Positions 14,447 through 21,600 of a stretch of DNA of 22,048 nt are shown here, in pieces. Position numbers and translations under genes: made by a program. The notes below the pieces were generated by a model that saw only the letters and a list, made by a program, of their open reading frames with translations, was not told the DNA's origin and made no database searches. Numbering within the stretch: the first letter of the stretch is position 1; each line of letters begins with the position of its first letter. The stretch comes from Thermoplasmatota archaeon (GTDB taxonomy: Archaea > Thermoplasmatota > Thermoplasmata > UBA10834): positions 1-22,048 of the forward strand of contig JAJISI010000006.1 of NCBI GenBank assembly GCA_022848805.1, given 5' to 3'.

Positions 14447-14803
14447 ATGGAAATTGAGATAGTCTCTAAGAACGAAAATCCGCTGCTTGAAAGGACAGAG
14501 GTCATGTTCAAGGCGACCCACTCGAAGGAAGGAACGCCTCAGAGGGAGGCAGTCCGGGACAAGATCGCGTCTCTGCTCAAGGTACCCAAGGACAGGATCG
14601 TCGTCGACTCGATGAAGAGCGAGTTCGGCAGAATGGAAACGGTCGGCTATGCCAAGGCGTATAAGTCTAAGGAGGCCGCGATGAAATATGAGCGGAAACA
14701 CATCCTCATCAGGAACAAGCTCAAGGAGAAGACCGCTCCAGTGAAAAAGGGTGCTGCCCCAGTTCCGGAGGCGGCCAAGGCTACGACTGCTGAGAAGGAG
14801 TAG
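14447..14803 (+). CDS. rps24e: Small ribosomal subunit protein eS24
   Basis: 118 residues. The core, MEIEIVSKNENPLLERTEV through the THSKEGTPQREAVRDKI stretch and VDSMKSEFGRMETVGYAKAY, is the eS24 signature. The tail (about 95-118) is Ala/Pro/Lys-rich and longer than minimal archaeal copies. GGTGA precedes the ATG at a normal distance. It is followed by rps27ae after 30 bp, the usual archaeal pair. Confidence 0.96.
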   Translation: MEIEIVSKNENPLLERTEVMFKATHSKEGTPQREAVRDKIASLLKVPKDRIVVDSMKSEFGRMETVGYAKAYKSKEAAMKYERKHILIRNKLKEKTAPVKKGAAPVPEAAKATTAEKE

Positions 14804-14833
14804 ATGGCTATCGGATATGGATGGTGACGATTC

Positions 14834-15034
14834 ATGGCAGCTGACAAAGGCAAACAAGCAAAGCCGAAGGCTCTGAGGAAGGCGAAGAAGGACTATTACA
14901 AGCTTGAGGGTGACAAGCTCACAAGGACGAAGAAGCATTGTCCGAAGTGTGGCCCTGGAGTGTTCATGGCCGAGCACAAGGACAGGTCAAGCTGCGGAAA
15001 GTGTGGCTACACAGAGTTCGTAAAGGGCAAGTGA
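14834..15034 (+). CDS. rps27ae: Small ribosomal subunit protein eS31 (S27Ae)
   Basis: A 66-residue zinc-ribbon ribosomal protein with CPKCGPGVFMAEHKDRSSCGKCG, given here only as its pattern: CxxC at 36-39, about 14 residues, then CxxC. The N-terminus is a Lys-rich tail (ADKGKQAKPKALRKAKKDYY). There is no ubiquitin fusion, as expected for archaea. GGTGA precedes the ATG. It ends the operon, 9 bp from a convergent gene. The Kae1 gene often found next to it is absent. Confidence 0.95.
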   Translation: MAADKGKQAKPKALRKAKKDYYKLEGDKLTRTKKHCPKCGPGVFMAEHKDRSSCGKCGYTEFVKGK

Positions 15035-15043
15035 ACCTGCGCA

Positions 15044-15457
15044 TCATTTGAAGAACTTCTTCACACGCTTCCGGCTGAGATACGCCAGTATGAATATGTT
15101 GAACAGTATCGGCAAGATTGGGGCTGCTGAATCGTCCCTCGCCGGGGTTATAATAATAATTAGGGTCGCGAAAAGAATTGCCAACATCGCGACTTTTCGA
15201 CCTCTCCTTCGGGCCCACTCATGCCCGTTGACATACCCTCTCGCCAGTTGGAACGATAATATCGCGATGGCCAATAATATGATGCCGATGATGCTGAAAA
15301 TTGATGCGGAGACGAAAAGGATGATTGCCAGGAGGATAAACAGAGTCCCCGACACCGTCTGCATAATCGCGAGGACGGTCACACCGAAGGGTCTCTTTCG
15401 CGTCTTGGAACGTTTCGCGACCATCTCGGATACCTCTTTCAGCTCGAGAGGCGTCAT
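15044..15457 (-). CDS. Small four-helix membrane protein, unknown
   Basis: 137 residues. A Lys/Arg-rich N-terminal cytoplasmic stretch leads into hydrophobic segments at about 24-49, 51-71, 88-104 and 112-127, with a basic RRRGRK loop between the second and third and a basic C-terminus (SRKRVKKFFK). The opening RPFGVTVLAIMQTVSG resembles small archaeal membrane proteins annotated only as hypothetical. ATG 15457 is used; ATG 15424 would shorten it. It is convergent with rps27ae. No function can be given. Confidence 0.65.
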   Translation of the reverse strand: MTPLELKEVSEMVAKRSKTRKRPFGVTVLAIMQTVSGTLFILLAIILFVSASIFSIIGIILLAIAILSFQLARGYVNGHEWARRRGRKVAMLAILFATLIIIITPARDDSAAPILPILFNIFILAYLSRKRVKKFFK

Positions 15458-15557
15458 TCTATTTGTGTTCTGCGTAGGGATTATTCACCTGCCCGAAAGG
15501 TTAATAATGGCCGCGAACTACGGGCGAAGCAGGTTGCTTACCTCCCAGGGTTAGGAG

Positions 15558-16439
15558 TTGGTTAACATCGAATCATGGTTTCTGCTCTCGTCCTCTGTAG
15601 TTCTGCTATGGGGTGTGAGCGGCATATTCGCCAAGTACAGTACGGGCAGACTCGGCGTTGCGCGAGTCGTTCTTCTCATCGCCGCGGTCGAAGGCCCTAT
15701 GTACATCGCAGCCTTCATACTCCTTGGAGAACCACATGACTTCACACTCTACGAAGTCCTCCTAGCTACCGGATCGTGTATGATAGGCATTTTCGGGTAC
15801 ATCTGCTTCTTTGAGTCGATCTTGCAGGGGCAGGTGGCGATTGCCGGAACGATTTCCGCGGGATATCCTGCGCTTACGGTGATAGGTGCTATGCTGTTCC
15901 TCTCTGAGTCGCTGACGACGATCCAGGGCTTCGGTGTTCTGATGATCATCGTCGGGGTGCTTGCACTCTCGTACGAACCGAGCCCCGATGGAGCCAATGC
16001 AATAAGCCGACGGTCACTGACATTCGCCGGGCTCGCATTCTTCGCTTGGGGCATATGGAGCTTCTCGTCGAAGGTTGCGATCGACATGATTGGCCCCGGT
16101 AACATCTTCGGATTCTACATCATATCAGCATTCACAGCACCATTGATGTATGCACTGTTCAGGAGCAGGTGGCGCGGGGAAGACGCGCCCACAAATCCCT
16201 CAAGAACCGCGTGGTCTTTTGGCGTGATCTTCTTGGCGGTGAATGTCTTCGGCGCTTTCGCTTACTCGTACGCGTTGGACAGTGGTCATGCCTCTTTAGT
16301 CGTCCCGATATCAAGCGCATATCCAATAGTGACTGTGGTTCTCGCCATGGCGATACTCAAGGAGCATGTGAATGTCGGCCAGGCGATTGCGTTGATGGGG
16401 GTCGTCGCAGGCCTCGTCATGATAGGTATCACAGTGTGA
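15558..16439 (+). CDS. DMT-superfamily (EamA) transporter
   Basis: A 293-residue polytopic protein with about ten hydrophobic segments in two homologous halves. Each half ends in the EamA hallmark: GYPALTVIGAMLFLSESLT at about residues 101-119 and AYPIVTVVLAMAILKEHV at about 254-271. Substrates of such transporters are metabolites or amino acids and cannot be read from sequence. The start is uncertain. TTG 15558 directly abuts the GGAG at 15554-15557, which is too close; an ATC at 15567 is the only in-frame codon at a normal distance that resembles a start. The N-terminal ESWFLLSSSVVLLWG clearly belongs to the protein. A TATA-like GTTAATAAT lies at about 15500. Confidence 0.85.
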   Translation: MVNIESWFLLSSSVVLLWGVSGIFAKYSTGRLGVARVVLLIAAVEGPMYIAAFILLGEPHDFTLYEVLLATGSCMIGIFGYICFFESILQGQVAIAGTISAGYPALTVIGAMLFLSESLTTIQGFGVLMIIVGVLALSYEPSPDGANAISRRSLTFAGLAFFAWGIWSFSSKVAIDMIGPGNIFGFYIISAFTAPLMYALFRSRWRGEDAPTNPSRTAWSFGVIFLAVNVFGAFAYSYALDSGHASLVVPISSAYPIVTVVLAMAILKEHVNVGQAIALMGVVAGLVMIGITV

Positions 16440-16499
16440 CGAAGTACCGCTCGGGCGCGGTCCGCGGAATGAGTCGCGTAAGAGGCCATGAGAGAAGGT

Positions 16500-16507
16500 A
16501 GATATAC
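16500..16507 (+). promoter_or_regulatory. TATA box of tRNA-Arg
   Basis: AGATATAC is centred 26 nt before the first tRNA base. Confidence 0.6.
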
Positions 16508-16568
16508 AGACAGCGCTTTCCGACAACCTGGGCCCGTAGTGTAGCTTGGACATCACAGGGGCCTCCGG

Positions 16569-16590
16569 ACCGCCGAGAACGCGGAGGGAA
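16569..16590 (+). other. Canonical tRNA intron, position 37/38 (22 nt)
   Basis: CCGC pairs with GCGG to form the intron's inner helix, with 3-nt bulges GG|A on the 5' side and AA|A on the 3' side. The central helix CTCC/AGGG has one C-A mismatch next to the 5' bulge, so this is a slightly relaxed bulge-helix-bulge splice site. Confidence 0.8.
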
Positions 16591-16611
16591 AGCCCCGAAC
16601 TCGGGTTCGAA

Positions 16612-16639
16612 AGGCGAACGGTCCTCCGTTCCCCGAACA
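16612..16639 (+). other. Non-canonical tRNA intron in the T-loop, position 59/60 (28 nt)
   Basis: A strict bulge-helix-bulge forms. T54-T-C-G57 pairs with CGAA near the intron end. The 5' bulge is AA|A and the 3' bulge CA|T60. The outer helix is the T-stem. Inside the intron, GAACGG pairs with CCGTTC around a TCCT loop. Excision restores a normal TTCGAAT T-loop. Confidence 0.82.
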
Positions 16640-16671
16640 TCCCGACGGGCCCGCCTCTCACCTCCATTATC

Positions 16672-16680
16672 ATATTATAT
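16672..16680 (+). promoter_or_regulatory. TATA box of the phosphomevalonate dehydratase operon
   Basis: ATATTATAT is centred 27 nt before the ATG at 16703, so the mRNA is probably leaderless. It begins 19 nt after the tRNA-Arg 3' end. Confidence 0.6.
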
Positions 16681-16702
16681 CCGGGCCAGCATTTCTGACT
16701 CG

Positions 16703-17881
16703 ATGCATCTGACCAGGGACGAGGAGAAGGTGCTGGCCGGCGAAGAGGGTGGAGGCCGACAGAAAGCAATGGAATTGCTCGTTGCGCTGGGCGACATTTT
16801 CGGCGCGGAACGTCTGATTCCCGTGAAATCCGCCCAGGTATCGGGGGCATCGTTCAAGACGATAGGTGATGCAGGGATTCAATGGCTCGAGGCCATGTCC
16901 GAAGGAACGCGCGCTTCCGTACCGTCGATGGTGAATCCTCTCGGGCTAGACATGCGACGGTGGAGATCGATGGGCGTTTCTCGCGATTTTCATGACAAAC
17001 AAGCAAGAATCGTCGCAGCATACAAATCCATGGGGCTCCGACCAGTTTATTCGTGCACGCCGTATCTTGCGGGGTACCGACCACGACGAGGTCAGCATCT
17101 AGCGTGGGCGGAATCTTCGGCGACCGTATTCGCGAATTCATACATAGGAGCACGCACAAATCGAGAGGGGGGGCCCTCGGCACTGGCATCAGCGATAATC
17201 GGGAAATCTCCGGAGTACGGCCTCCATCTTGACGAGAACCGGCTTCCGAAGGTCGAGGTGAACCTTCCTTCAATACCTGAAGGTCTTGTCCCCCTCGCAG
17301 GGTACCTCGTAGGAAAGACAGCGGGGAACAGGATACCGCTCATAACTGGCCAGGCCCTTGTGGAGGATGAGCACAAATCATTCGGTGCAGCTGTTGCAGC
17401 GACGGGAGCAGTGTCGATGTACGTGTCGGCCGGCACTGTCGGACACCGAAAGGCCAGTGACATCGACCACTCCATGATAGAGGAGAGGGTGACGATATCA
17501 TCTCGTGATCTGAGGCGATGTGCCGAAGAGCTGTCAGGAGGCGATGAATGGGACCTGGTCGCAATCGGCTGCCCGCACAGCTCGACTCGCGAATTAGGAC
17601 ACATGGCGAAGAGGCTGAAAAACCGCAGACCGAGGAAGGATTGCGATGTGTGGTTCTGCACCTCAAGGATGGTTCATTCGAGCTGTCCGCAGCACGTTGC
17701 GACCCTCAGGAGGTTCGGAAAGGTCCTATGCGACACATGCATGGTGGTCGCCCCGATCGAGGAGATGTACGAGCGGACTGCGACGAACTCCGGCAAAGCA
17801 ATGGTCTATCTTCCGACTCTTGGAAGGCAGAAAGCATCCTTCCGGACAACGGATCAGCTGCTGGAGGCGATATCACGATAA
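16703..17881 (+). CDS. Phosphomevalonate dehydratase large subunit (aconitase X family)
   Basis: A 392-residue aconitase X (DUF521) catalytic subunit. In archaea this enzyme dehydrates mevalonate 5-phosphate to trans-anhydromevalonate 5-phosphate in the archaeal mevalonate pathway, feeding lipid synthesis. Likely cluster cysteines are C118 (YSCTPYL), C290 (IGCPHSS) and C346 (CDTCMVV). Other family blocks are KSAQVSGASFKTIGDAG near the N-terminus, WAESSATVFANSYIGARTNREGGPS around 135-159, DENR and a TGQALVEDEHKSFGAAVA stretch. A hydro-lyase of a bacterial type such as cis-3-hydroxyproline dehydratase is the alternative, but archaeal context and the separate small subunit favour the mevalonate role. 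It starts with a leaderless ATG. The small subunit's proposed start lies just upstream of this stop, overlapping it by 7 nt. Confidence 0.9.
   Translation: MHLTRDEEKVLAGEEGGGRQKAMELLVALGDIFGAERLIPVKSAQVSGASFKTIGDAGIQWLEAMSEGTRASVPSMVNPLGLDMRRWRSMGVSRDFHDKQARIVAAYKSMGLRPVYSCTPYLAGYRPRRGQHLAWAESSATVFANSYIGARTNREGGPSALASAIIGKSPEYGLHLDENRLPKVEVNLPSIPEGLVPLAGYLVGKTAGNRIPLITGQALVEDEHKSFGAAVAATGAVSMYVSAGTVGHRKASDIDHSMIEERVTISSRDLRRCAEELSGGDEWDLVAIGCPHSSTRELGHMAKRLKNRRPRKDCDVWFCTSRMVHSSCPQHVATLRRFGKVLCDTCMVVAPIEEMYERTATNSGKAMVYLPTLGRQKASFRTTDQLLEAISR
17863..17867 (+). promoter_or_regulatory. GGAGG ribosome binding site preceding an ACG codon
   Basis: GGAGG inside the end of the large-subunit gene, followed by the 7-nt spacer CGATATC and then ACG at 17875. 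No ATG, GTG or TTG in the small-subunit frame is at a usable distance. Confidence 0.65.
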
Positions 17882-18669
17882 TCCATGGGAGAAGGATATG
17901 TCCTGGCAGAGCGACGGGGACGACGCTAGCATGCGAGACACCATTGTCGTTCCTAGGAGGAGTCGACAGCTCGAACGGCGTCATCTTAGATCCGGAGTGC
18001 GCGCTCATCGGTGAATCAGTGCGAGGAAGAATCCTCTCCTTTCCGTTCGGAATAGGTAGTACCGTAGGGTCGTACGTGATGTATCAGCTCAAGCTGAACA
18101 AAGTTGCTCCGAAAGCGATTATAAACAGATCGGCAGAGCCCATAGTCGCCACGGGCGCCATAATGTCGGAGATCCCGATGGTGGACGATATCGACATATC
18201 CCTTATCTCTACTGACGACAGGGTTGCGGTCAATGCGGCTGATGGGGCCATCGAATTGCTCGACGTGACAGAACGGCATGTCGTGACTAGCATACTCCGG
18301 AACAGGGGGAAAATACTGATACTCAAGCGAAGCAACAAGGTGGGATCATATAGGGGGTCCTGGGCGGGTGTGTCCGGCTTCGTTGAGAAGAACGAGACCT
18401 ACGAAGAAGCGGCAAGGAGAGAGATCGCCGAGGAGACTGGGCTTGGAGACGTTCACCTTTCGGGAAGGAGTTCCGCAAGGAGTTTCAGGGATGACGATAA
18501 CGTATGGACGGTCCATCCTTACCTGTTCGACGTCAGCTCCCGAACCGTGACCATCGACTGGGAGCACGACGACTGTGCCTGGATCGCCCCGGGCGAATTG
18601 AAGAAGTATTCCACGGTGCCTGGATTTCACGCGGTTATCAAGAATCTACTGGAACAGACTAACTCGTGA
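17875..18669 (+). CDS. Phosphomevalonate dehydratase small subunit fused to a Nudix hydrolase domain, apparent ACG start
   Basis: About 264 residues in two parts. Residues 1-135 are the aconitase X small subunit (DUF126): IIHGRRICPGRATGTTL, FLGGVDSSNGVILDPE, the swivel-domain Ser motif FGIGSTVGSYVMYQL, then APKAIINRSAEPIVATGAI and IPMVDDID. Residues 137-264 are a Nudix fold whose box is complete and in register: G168, E174, then REIAEETGL at 182-190. Nudix enzymes hydrolyse nucleoside diphosphates linked to another group, and no substrate motif is evident. The small subunit alone is normally about 130 residues, so this is a fusion. Homologue spacing and a GGAGG place the start at ACG 17875; the in-frame ORF reaches 17548 but that part only overlaps the large subunit. 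The last 11 nt overlap the convergent ileS gene. Confidence 0.82.
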   Translation, partial: TIIHGRRICPGRATGTTLACETPLSFLGGVDSSNGVILDPECALIGESVRGRILSFPFGIGSTVGSYVMYQLKLNKVAPKAIINRSAEPIVATGAIMSEIPMVDDIDISLISTDDRVAVNAADGAIELLDVTERHVVTSILRNRGKILILKRSNKVGSYRGSWAGVSGFVEKNETYEEAARREIAEETGLGDVHLSGRSSARSFRDDDNVWTVHPYLFDVSSRTVTIDWEHDDCAWIAPGELKKYSTVPGFHAVIKNLLEQTNS

Positions 18670-21600
18670 AGGTGTGGTCGACCTCCCTCTCGAGTAGGTT
18701 TAACTGGTGACTTTCGAGGGTAGATCGGTTCACTGCTATCAGTAGGATGGACTGGTTGATCGCCACCTGGTCCCTGAGCGACTGTATCAGCCTCAGCACG
18801 GTGATGAAGTTGTTGTTGGTTATGAGATATTCAAGTCCGTCCAACAGCACGATACCGCCATCTGGCTGGGATAGGAACTGCTCCAACGACAGGCTCAACT
18901 TCTCGAGGTCCTTAGGACGTATCGCGTTGTCTCTACCCACGTTCGAGAGCCACACGATTGGGACATCCTTGAGATCGAACTTGGAGCGTATCTTGGCAGG
19001 GTAGTTCCTCGTTATGCAGTAACCCTTAACGCCCTTCTCCAGAGCGCTCATGAAGAGATTGTACGAGGTCTCCGGCTTGTCTTCCTCGACGAGATAGGAG
19101 AACGACCGCTCGAGCTCTCTCGCGGGCGTCGCTGGAGCTTCAGGGGCTGCGTCCTCCGGCGGTTCCTGCGGGGATTCGTCCTTGAAGGCTTCCTCGGGTT
19201 GACCGTGCGCGGACCCTGACCGCGCAGCCGCCTCCTGGGTGGCAGATCGTGCAGCCTGTGGCCCTTCTGGCGCCGACTCCCCCTTGTGGAAATTGTCGTA
19301 AACACGCTTCGCATCAAGCTTCGTCACTCCCTCCACGAGGGCAAAATCCTCCTGACCGGCGGCCTCGAGCGACTCGATCGAACTGTAGCCCGCGTCGAAC
19401 AACCTGATAGCCTTGTCCATCGTGATTCCCGGAACAGTCGTCAGGACGTCGAGGCTCTCCTTCATCTTCAACGAGGTGATACCTACCAGGAAACTCTCAC
19501 CAGCAACGTTCCATTCGACAATGTACTCCCCTCTCGGGCTCTCGGCGACCTCAAAGCGTCTCGCCCGGGTCTCTCTCGATATGTGTTCCCGCCACGTCTC
19601 GATCGCGCTCCCGAGCTTCCTCGAGCATTCGACCTCTACGCGTATGAATTCCTCGACCTGGAGTTTCATGTCCTTGCGCATCTGCTGGATGCGCCGTATG
19701 ACTTCGCGGGCGAAGCCCTCGGCCTCCAGGGCTGGAGTCTCCTCCAGGTCCAGGTACACGATGCCTTCGCTGAACTCAGCGCTGATGACATCAGGCGGGA
19801 GGGTCGAGGTGAACGAGACCATGTTCGGGAGGATCTTAACCAACTGCCCCTCGATTCCGAGCGAATACTCACCTTTGTCGATCCCCGCCTTGATGGCTTT
19901 GGCAGGCCGGTTCCTGAGAAGGACCGCTATCTTGCTCGACCACTGACGATAGACCTTACCGATAGCATTTGGATTAGGCACCACGCTCAGGATCATCTCG
20001 TCCCATTCCTCGCCAGCTTGCACCATCTGGATGCTTTTTATGTTGTTCTGGGAGAGCAGGGGCTCCTTCAACTGAACGAGGGCGTCGCCCACTTCGTCCG
20101 AACGAGGCCTCACGATAATCCTTCTGAGGGGCCATCTGAGGTTGATGTTCGATTCCTGTCTGATTCTCGCCACGACCTCGGATATCTCCCGAACGACGTC
20201 CATCCCCTTATCCAGGTCTTCGTCGATCCATTTCGGGTTAGAGGTCGGCCACTCGACCATGTGGACGCTTTCCTCGCGTCTGTCCAGGTTGAGATGCATG
20301 GCCTCCGACATATGCGGCGTGATAGGCGCAAGCAGGGAGGAGCAGGTCGATAAGGCCTCGTGCAGAACCTTGAAGGCGACATTCTTGTCGACATCGTCCC
20401 CCTCCTTCCACAGTCTGTCCCTCACGAGTTTCACATACCACCGCGAAAGGTCCTCCACAACGAGAGAGTCTATCGCCCTGATGGCCTTATGGAGCTCATA
20501 GACCTCCATCGCCTCTGTGACGTCTCTCTTCAGCACCTCGAGCTTCGAGATCATCCAGAGGTCCTCGGCCTTCATGGAATCCCTTATCTGCTCGAGCTTC
20601 TTGGTCATCGGGTTGAACTTGTCTATCGACATGTACAGGGCTGCGAACTTGTAGACGTTCCACAGGATGTTCAGAGTCCTGTTGGCGGCCTTGACCCCTT
20701 CTTCCTGGAACTGGACATCCTCCCAGGGAGCGTTGGCCTTCAGGATATAGAACCTCACAGAGTCCGCCCCAAGTGTGTTGATGACGCCTACGGGATCGAC
20801 TACCTTGCCATCGCTCTTGGACATAGCCTCTCCCTCGGGCGTCAGAGCCCATCCGTGCATCAGGACCGAGTTGTAGGGGGATTTTCCAAAGGCGAGCGTT
20901 CCTGTCACCAACTGGGAATAGAACCACCCCCGGGTCTGGTCATGGCCCTCGGTGATCCACTCGCTCGGCCACCATTTGTCGAAATCGTCCTTAACAGCAG
21001 GATAACCAAGGGACGCCCACGAACATACGCCAGCGTCGAACCAGACATCGAGGACATCAGGAACCCGCGTCATGGTCTGCTGACACTTCTCGCACGTGAA
21101 TGTGAGTTTGTCTATCCATGGTCTGTGGATATCCATCCCCTCGGTGTATCCGTTCGCCTCGCGGAGCTCGTCTATTGAGGATATGACTCGCACGTTGCCG
21201 CATGCACATGTCCAGATGGGGATAGGCGTTCCCCAGAACCTCTGCCTGCTTATACACCAGTCCCGCGCGTTCACTATCCAATCGTTCTGACGGCCAGAAC
21301 CTGCCCAATCCGGGTACCACTTCACCTTATTGTTAGCGCTCACCAGGTCATCTTTGAAGTCAGTGACCTTAAGGAACCACTGGTCCGTTATCCGGTAGAT
21401 GATCGGTTTCTTGCATCGCCAACAATGACCGTATCTGTGTGTGATCATTCCCTGGTGGAACATCGCACCCTTCTCAACGAGGTCGCTCATGACGAGATCG
21501 TTCGCTTCCTTGACGTTCCTTCCTGCAAGATGCTCGCCCACCTCATCGGTGTAACTGCCATCTTCGCCCACAGGGGAGAATGGTTCAAGACCGAACTCGA

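Larger units (their letters stand above)
16530..16653 (+). tRNA. tRNA-Arg (CCG) with two introns
   Basis: A cloverleaf forms once two short inserts are removed (74 nt mature). The acceptor GGGCCCG pairs perfectly with CGGGCCC (16646-16652), with discriminator G. The D-stem is GTG/CAC plus one mismatch. The anticodon stem GGGGC (16558-16562) pairs with GCCCC (16592-16596), and the loop is CTCCGG plus A, giving anticodon CCG at 16565-16567, read as Arg. The T-stem TCGGG (16601-16605) pairs with CCCGA (16641-16645). The T-loop is TTCGAA plus T60. Intron 1 is at the canonical 37/38 position and intron 2 in the T-loop at 59/60. CCA is not encoded. The pairing across all four stems makes the call firm; exact splice points could shift by one base. 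Confidence 0.88.

Noticed and set aside
17548..17874. N-terminal extension of the small-subunit/Nudix frame back to 17548
   Set aside because: It lies wholly inside the large-subunit gene in another frame, and its sequence has no family match, whereas the conserved small-subunit fold begins after the GGAGG at 17863.
19286..20353. Long plus-strand open frame opposite ileS
   Set aside because: It is antisense to strongly conserved IleRS sequence, with no promoter or family motifs; a shadow of high-GC codon use.
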